Of a stretch of 64,000 nucleotides of DNA, positions 60,459-64,000 are shown in pieces. The position numbers and the translations under genes are program-made. The DNA lies in the NCBI RefSeq assembly GCF_900188165.1, contig NZ_FZOS01000008.1, positions 62,001 to 126,000 on the forward strand. The letters run 5' to 3'. The number at the start of each line of letters is the position of its first letter. The first letter of the stretch is position 1. The stretch comes from Edaphosphingomonas laterariae (GTDB lineage: Bacteria; Pseudomonadota; Alphaproteobacteria; Sphingomonadales; Sphingomonadaceae). Under the pieces are notes generated by a model that had not been told where the DNA came from, searched no databases, and worked only from the letters and a program-made list of their open reading frames with translations.

Positions 60459-60945
60459 CTGCTCCTATCGAGACACGTCCCAGCACATCGTCCCAGTATC
60501 GCTTCATGCGATCGCTCCGAGCCGCACGCGCAGCTCCGCCACCAGCGAAGACGAAAGCGTTCTCTCGCAGTGCGCGCACCCTCAGCATGTAGGTCACGGG
60601 CTGGGCCACACCCTTTCGGCGCGTGACCTTTACGGTTTGGGCCTTCCGGCCACGTTCGATGATCCACCGATAGAAGCGATCGGCGTTGCTCTTTCGCGTC
60701 AGAAACCCCACGCGCAACCGGAGGGACCGATCATAGACGCGCTTCGCCAGGCCGGACCGCAGGAAGCCGGTGCGGACAAGCACAGTGCGCTGCATCCGCG
60801 CCAGCTCATCATCGCCGACAGCATGTAACAGGCTGACCATTTCGGCGCGGGCCCCATCGGGCAGACGCTTCAACATCGCCCGCGTCCGCCGCACCGATTG
60901 CCAATCCACGCCACTCCCGCGCCGCTTCGGGGAAGGACGCGCCAT
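60448..60945 (-). CDS. HK97 gp10-like head-tail joining protein
   Basis: The 165-residue basic protein has ELARMQRTVLVRTGFLRSGL and RFYRWIIERGRKAQTVKV, the layout of HK97 gp10 family proteins. Its start overlaps the stop of the head closure gene by one base (TAATG). Confidence 0.8.
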   Translation of the reverse strand: MARPSPKRRGSGVDWQSVRRTRAMLKRLPDGARAEMVSLLHAVGDDELARMQRTVLVRTGFLRSGLAKRVYDRSLRLRVGFLTRKSNADRFYRWIIERGRKAQTVKVTRRKGVAQPVTYMLRVRALRENAFVFAGGGAARAARSDRMKRYWDDVLGRVSIGADVG

Positions 60946-61301
60946 TACGCCATCTTCTGCGCTTGGGTGTCAGCCAGAATCGACCACCACACCCGGCCCG
61001 TGTCATCCGCTTCCATCGAACGAATAGCCAGCGCGCGCCCACCCAGGTACGGAGGCAGCCTCAACTGGTCTTCCGCGGAAATGTCGGCCGTCCACCGGAT
61101 GGTCAGGCGATAGACCGTGATGCCCGTTAACGATCGATCGATCACCGCTTCGCGGCCGCTTTGGCCAATCACCTCGGCCGGAACGGTACGCAGCAGCGAC
61201 CAAATGCGGTCGTAGCCGGGCCTGCCATTCGGTTTGGCGATATCGGCGTAGCGCCAGACCTCTACGGGATGCTTCAGCCGACCTGCAGCAAGCGCCGCCA
61301 T
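60945..61301 (-). CDS. Phage head closure protein
   Basis: The 118-residue protein has RLKHPVEVWRYADIAKPNGR near the start and ITVYRLTIRWTADISAEDQL, typical of the SPP1 gp16/HK97 head-tail adaptor family. It follows the connector gene in a one-base TAATG overlap. Confidence 0.82.
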   Translation of the reverse strand: MAALAAGRLKHPVEVWRYADIAKPNGRPGYDRIWSLLRTVPAEVIGQSGREAVIDRSLTGITVYRLTIRWTADISAEDQLRLPPYLGGRALAIRSMEADDTGRVWWSILADTQAQKMA

Positions 61302-62272
61302 TATCCAATCACCGGAAGGCGATGGGGATGCGCAAGCGCTTCGACGGTCATCGGAATGTCGCTGGTGATGTTGCCGATGTTCACGGCCTCACGATTGGCG
61401 AACCAATGACCAATCAAAAGCAGCATGGCCTGACGAAGCGATCGCGGCACGGCGGTTCGATCGGCATAGCCAGCGTTGACGGTAACGGTGATCGCATCCG
61501 CGACAGGCGCGGCGGCAGGCCACAATGCTCCCAGCACGGGGCTTAGCCGCGCCGGGCGGCTGCCAGCGGACAGGCGCGACGACGCAACCATCTGGTCGCC
61601 GCCTTCCGGATCGACATAGCTGACCACCGCCTGGGCACCGATTGCGATCGGCCAGGCGCGCAGGCGAAGCGGGTTGGCCCAGCGATCGAACGATTGGGAT
61701 ACCTGTCCGCGAACCAGCAATTGCCCCGTATAGCCCTCGATCCATTCGCGTGCGGTGATGATCAATCCGCGGATCAGATCGTCCTCGCTGCTGTCGAAGA
61801 CACGCAGGTGCGCCTTGGCCTCGCTCAGCGTGACCGGTTCCATCCCTTCGTCCACCGGCGTCAGGCTTCCCTCTGCAGCGACAACAACAGGCTCGATTGC
61901 CACCGCCACCGCACCGGCAATCGGCAGCGCCCCGGCTTCCCCCATCGCCGCAAGGTGGATCGTTCCCAGCGGCAGGTTCACCACACCGTCGATCGACAGT
62001 GAGGCGCCAGCTGCGACGGTGACAGGCGGCAGCGTCTGGGCCAGCGAGCCCGTTACCGAGCTGCTCGACGACGCCGCCAGGCCGATCAAACCGATTGACG
62101 CCGCGAGTGTGCCGGCGATCGTCAACGAGGCGACAGCGGCCACCGCCACCGGCGCGATCGTGATAGCGAGATCGCCGACGCGGCTTTCGGTCGAATCCTC
62201 CGTCAGGATCAGGCCACCATCCTCCAGCAGCAGGCTATCCCCGCTTTCGAGCAGCAGCCAGGACAAAGCCAT
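61301..62272 (-). CDS. Head-tail connector protein with repeat-bearing N-terminal extension
   Basis: The 323-residue protein has two parts. Residues from about 144 (MEPVTLSEAKAHLRV) to the end form a gp6-like connector domain with DDLIRGLIITAREWIEGYTG and a C-terminal LRQAMLLLIGHWF. Residues 1-143 are an extension with the acidic start LLESGDSLLLEDGG and hydrophobic repeats (IAPVAVAAVASLTIAG, LPPVTVAAGASLSIDG, IEPVVVAAEGSL) about 42 residues apart. The Met at residue 144 (position 61843) could be an internal start, and the ribosome binding sites at both places are weak. Confidence 0.75.
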   Translation of the reverse strand: MALSWLLLESGDSLLLEDGGLILTEDSTESRVGDLAITIAPVAVAAVASLTIAGTLAASIGLIGLAASSSSSVTGSLAQTLPPVTVAAGASLSIDGVVNLPLGTIHLAAMGEAGALPIAGAVAVAIEPVVVAAEGSLTPVDEGMEPVTLSEAKAHLRVFDSSEDDLIRGLIITAREWIEGYTGQLLVRGQVSQSFDRWANPLRLRAWPIAIGAQAVVSYVDPEGGDQMVASSRLSAGSRPARLSPVLGALWPAAAPVADAITVTVNAGYADRTAVPRSLRQAMLLLIGHWFANREAVNIGNITSDIPMTVEALAHPHRLPVIG

Positions 62273-62278
62273 GATGGA

Positions 62279-62686
62279 TCAGGCGCCGGGAGCGGTGAGC
62301 GTGAAAGTGCTGATTGCGAAGGGCTGGCCAGCGGCGAACGTCACATTGTCGACCGTCATGTCGCCCCCGCCTCCCGTCGCCGTCACCGTGCCCTGTCCGT
62401 GGCAGGTGACGCCATCATTGGCATACAGCCGGAAATGCGCGGCGGTGCCGGCTGCATCGGCGCTGGTGTCCTCCCACGTGCCGGCCTTGGCCTTCGAGCC
62501 ACCCGACGCGGCAGCCATCCAGTCGGCGGGCAGGGCGAGCGTGGCGAGGACGCTTCCGGTATCGGGGGCAGCACAGCTGGCGGGCGCCGCACCGGTACGG
62601 ATCTTCACGACGGCGCTGGCGCCGATCGCCGTCTCGATCGCATCGAGCAGCGCGTTGCGCGCAGCAACGGAGAATTGCAGGGCCAT
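62279..62686 (-). CDS. Phage structural protein of unknown role
   Basis: The 135-residue protein starts MALQFSVAARNALLDAIETA with AAGGAG 8 nt upstream. It is Ala/Gly/Thr-rich and beta-like towards the C-terminus (DMTVDNVTFAAGQPFAISTF). Similar proteins follow the capsid gene in alphaproteobacterial prophages, possibly as decoration or fibre proteins. No name is certain. Confidence 0.65.
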   Translation of the reverse strand: MALQFSVAARNALLDAIETAIGASAVVKIRTGAAPASCAAPDTGSVLATLALPADWMAAASGGSKAKAGTWEDTSADAAGTAAHFRLYANDGVTCHGQGTVTATGGGGDMTVDNVTFAAGQPFAISTFTLTAPGA

Positions 62687-62691
62687 CGCCT

Positions 62692-62931
62692 TCACTCCTT
62701 GGGGGTTTTGGCCGCGCGGCGCGCAGCCGCTGCCTTGTTGGCGGGAGCTGCATCCGCCTTGTTCGCGGGATCGGGCTCGGCCTTTTCTTCGACCGGGCCA
62801 AGATCTTCGAGCACGCCTAGGCGGACGAGGTGCGCCGCATCGTTGGGATCGAGTTCGCGGGGGTCGCCGGCGGCATACGGCTTGTCCCCGTCCATCTCGC
62901 GAAGGACGCGATAATTATGCTTCGCAGCCAT
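62692..62931 (-). CDS. Small phage protein downstream of the capsid gene
   Basis: The 79-residue protein starts MAAKHNYRVLREMDGDKPYA and has a short conserved core GDPRELDPNDAAHLVRLGVL, then an Ala/Lys-rich tail. This core looks like that of small head proteins found after the major capsid gene in many phages. Role is unknown. Confidence 0.65.
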   Translation of the reverse strand: MAAKHNYRVLREMDGDKPYAAGDPRELDPNDAAHLVRLGVLEDLGPVEEKAEPDPANKADAAPANKAAAARRAAKTPKE

Positions 62932-62950
62932 TCATGTTGCTCCCGGGTGA

Positions 62951-62976
62951 GAGGGGCGCCCCGAAGGTCGCCCCTC
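62951..62976 (-). terminator. Short hairpin downstream of the capsid gene
   Basis: Perfect arms GAGGGGCG (62951-62958) and CGCCCCTC (62969-62976) with a 10-nt loop lie 18 bp past the capsid stop. There is no T-tract. It may stabilise the capsid mRNA or cause partial termination so that the capsid protein is made in excess. Confidence 0.45.
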
Positions 62977-62994
62977 AGATTGCGTTAAGATCGC

Positions 62995-64000
62995 TTAAGC
63001 GACCCGGCCGAAATCGCCGTAGATGAAGGCTTCGGGGCGATAGACCGCCAACGCCAGGCGCTCCTCGCACAGCATGGTGATCAGGTTCTTGATGAAGTCG
63101 TCTTCGTTCTCGGTCGCGATTTCGACACGAGCGAGCCAGCGATCGAACACCTGCGCGCCGAGCTTGAAGGCGCCCGTCAGGAACTTGTCCACGGTCATCG
63201 CCTGCGTCGCCACGACGGGCAGACCCCACAGCGTCGGCGCGATCGCACCCTGCGGATTGCCGATGATGTAGCGGCCTTCCGCGTCCTTCAGCGTTTCGAT
63301 CCACGCCCAGTCGATCGGGTTCATGACATGGCCGGTGGCGGGATACTCGGCGAGTGCCGCCTGCAGCATCGCCAGGCGCATCAGATCGATGCTGGTCGGC
63401 GAAGCCAGGGTGATCGGCGCGGCATAGGCGGTCGCCTGGGGAACGATGCCGAGCAGGTTCTGCCCCGTGCCGTCACCCAGCAGGAGCTGCTGCTCCTCCT
63501 TGAAGGCGAGGCCGTAACGCAGGCGGCCATCAATGTAGGATTCCAGCTGCGCAACGTCGTCGAGGATTTGGCGCGAGGCCTTGGCATGATGCGCGATCAC
63601 CTTGGCCGTGGTCGAGATCAGGTCGAACGTGATGTCGCTTTGCGGCTTCGCAGCGCCCTCGGCCGTACCGGCGGCATTATTCGCGAAGCCGGTTTCCTTC
63701 ACGTACTCCAGCGTGTTGCCGTCCATCCGGCCAGGCGTGATCAGATCACGCACGGTCAACCGCCGCTCGGGCGGCGTGAGGATACCGGGCAGGCGCGTCT
63801 GGTTGACCGCGTCACCAGCCGAACCGGCGGCAGCCGTGGTCGCCGACGTGATGGTCGCCTTGGCCGACATATCCACGCGGCCTCGGCGGCTCGTGCTATC
63901 GAGGAATGCCTTGACGCGCTCGTCGGCAGTGAACTGCTGGCCCAACGATTTCACGTCCAGATCGTCACCGCCGGGATCGCGGGCGAGCTTCTGCTCGATC
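62995..64000 (-). CDS. Phage major capsid protein (HK97 fold), partial
   Basis: The frame runs open past the window end, so the N-terminal part is missing. About 335 residues are visible. HK97-type signatures are DLITPGRMDGNTLEYVKETG, TAKVIAHHAKASRQILDDVA, IDGRLRYGLAFKEEQQLLLG and GLPVVATQAM. The end is EAFIYGDFGRVA. A GTG at 63954 lies within the frame but is not a likely start, because the upstream residues IEQKLARDPGGDDLDV belong to the delta-domain/linker region. Confidence 0.88.
   Translation of the reverse strand, partial: IEQKLARDPGGDDLDVKSLGQQFTADERVKAFLDSTSRRGRVDMSAKATITSATTAAAGSAGDAVNQTRLPGILTPPERRLTVRDLITPGRMDGNTLEYVKETGFANNAAGTAEGAAKPQSDITFDLISTTAKVIAHHAKASRQILDDVAQLESYIDGRLRYGLAFKEEQQLLLGDGTGQNLLGIVPQATAYAAPITLASPTSIDLMRLAMLQAALAEYPATGHVMNPIDWAWIETLKDAEGRYIIGNPQGAIAPTLWGLPVVATQAMTVDKFLTGAFKLGAQVFDRWLARVEIATENEDDFIKNLITMLCEERLALAVYRPEAFIYGDFGRVA

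Larger units (their letters stand above)
44463..64000 (-). mobile_element. Prophage, late (head-tail-lysis) region, partial
   Basis: About 25 genes in head-to-tail order run on the minus strand from the major capsid protein at the window end to a tail SGNH hydrolase and a glycosidase-like gene. Most overlap by 1 to 4 bp. The tail set (TP901-type tail tube, GTA-type chaperones, tape measure, distal tail proteins, DUF6950, tail tip) is that of a siphovirus related to gene transfer agents. Terminase, portal, protease, integrase and repressor are not in the window. The left end is uncertain: it may be at 44463 or 46465, or further left to include hicAB. Confidence 0.88.

Noticed and set aside
1-64000. 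CRISPR arrays, tRNA, rRNA and diversity-generating retroelement
   Set aside because: No regularly spaced direct repeats, cloverleaf-like genes, rRNA stretches or reverse transcriptase were seen on either strand.

Overview
The window looks like the chromosome of a Sphingomonas-type alphaproteobacterium. Evidence is the high GC content, a complete Entner-Doudoroff block, class I polyhydroxyalkanoate genes, COQ9-like and DUF2093 genes, two secreted proteins with the PEPxxWA-CTERM tail typical of sphingomonads, and a TonB receptor. The genus is inferred from gene content. I found no rRNA, tRNA or CRISPR array.

Positions 1-42900 are ordinary core genome. The zwf-pgl-edd-eda block (minus strand, 1-4461) turns glucose-6-phosphate into pyruvate and glyceraldehyde-3-phosphate. 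It is followed by transporters (MATE, MHS-type MFS, DMT, TauE/SafE), an old-yellow-enzyme reductase, the ferrous iron pair feoA-feoB behind a Fur-like palindrome, clpS, a phasin and PHA synthase, an AlaC-like aminotransferase, a choice-of-anchor-A surface protein, a HerA-like ATPase, purD and xseA with overlapping divergent start codons, a LytM-type lipoprotein, a DUF2946/TonB receptor pair, a giant DUF2339 membrane protein, two tandem cytoplasmic sulfatases, a phosphotransferase and an LLM-type flavin oxidoreductase.

Positions 42900-44450 are a transition zone with a hicAB toxin-antitoxin pair and a PEPxxWA-CTERM protein whose ribosome binding site and start codon lie in a 14-bp perfect inverted repeat.

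Positions 44463-64000 are the late half of a siphovirus-like prophage with GTA-related tail genes, transcribed right to left. In transcription order it has the major capsid protein (cut by the window end), connector and closure proteins, tail tube, two tail-assembly chaperones, tape measure, distal tail proteins, tail tip protein, a lysis cassette (holin-like protein, M15 endolysin, Rz with an embedded Rz1), an SGNH-hydrolase tail protein, and at the edge a secreted GH-A-like glycosidase. Two small genes on the opposite strand look like morons. Terminase, portal, integrase and att sites are not in the window.

The most unusual element is at 8990-9140: a compact structured RNA with its own terminator, carrying a 14-nt match to the complement of the 16S rRNA 3' tail directly before an 18-codon reading frame. 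I recognise no described family for it. Other observations worth checking are the start-codon hairpin at 43800-43838, the repeat-bearing N-terminal extension of the phage connector, the terminator hairpin next to the ribosome binding site at 20494-20540, and a 110-bp palindromic repeat element at 24187-24296.
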